Assembly: GCA_002389705.1 (NCBI GenBank)
Contig: DGQJ01000141.1
Span: forward strand, 2,323-7,944
Direction of reading: 5' to 3'
From: Bacteroidales bacterium UBA4417
Lineage (GTDB): Bacteria; Bacteroidota; Bacteroidia; Bacteroidales; UBA4417
DNA length: 5,622 nucleotides
The notes under the pieces are model-generated. The model had not been told where the DNA came from. It ran no database searches and worked only from the letters and a program-made list of their open reading frames with translations. The position numbers and the translations under genes are program-made. Shown piece after piece: positions 5,597 through 5,622 of the stretch (its first letter is position 1; each line of letters opens with the position of its first letter).

Positions 5597-5622
5597 GTTA
5601 AAAGGTTTTGATGATAAATCTT

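Overview
The window looks like a piece of a Bacteroidota chromosome, most likely from the Chitinophagaceae or a related lineage. The grounds are a type IX secretion (T9SS) C-terminal sorting domain, surface modules typical of this phylum (NWCGG-type and GWNLLGNPYPSAIDWD-type), a perfect TAnnTTTG promoter box in place of a sigma70 -10 box, the lack of Shine-Dalgarno sequences, and a dispersed GGCT..TCGAAGCC intergenic repeat. The taxonomic guess is inference; the phylum-level features are visible.

All three supported genes lie on the minus strand and read right to left. At the right, covering about two thirds of the window (1913-5596), is a T9SS-exported, Ser/Thr/Gly/Asn-rich surface protein of about 1227 residues. 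It has a late signal peptide, a repetitive probable beta-solenoid, a bacterial Ig-like domain, duplicated W-N-W-C modules and a C-terminal sorting domain. Its reading frame stays open to the right edge, so its true start is uncertain. Next is a 739-base gene-free stretch (1174-1912) with several inverted repeats, including a diverged inverted pair of the dispersed repeat and a possible decayed element of about 214 bp. Then comes a small, self-contained transcription unit at 922-1173. It encodes an 83-residue exported proline-rich protein ending in a sorting-like tail (APVGDG, hydrophobic stretch, basic KKIYDARK), with a TAnnTTTG box upstream and a clear intrinsic terminator downstream. A 418-base gap (504-921) follows, holding that terminator and several palindromes. 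The left edge holds the first 167 codons of a C1A (papain-family) cysteine peptidase, cut off by the window.

All three products carry export signals, so the window encodes cell-surface or secreted proteins. The spacing, the terminator and the separate leaders argue for three independent transcription units rather than an operon, and nothing in the sequence shows that the proteins work together. No RNA genes, CRISPR arrays, intact transposases or phage genes were recognised. I did not find a convincing undescribed multi-gene system. The least ordinary items are the small sorted protein and the repeat cluster.
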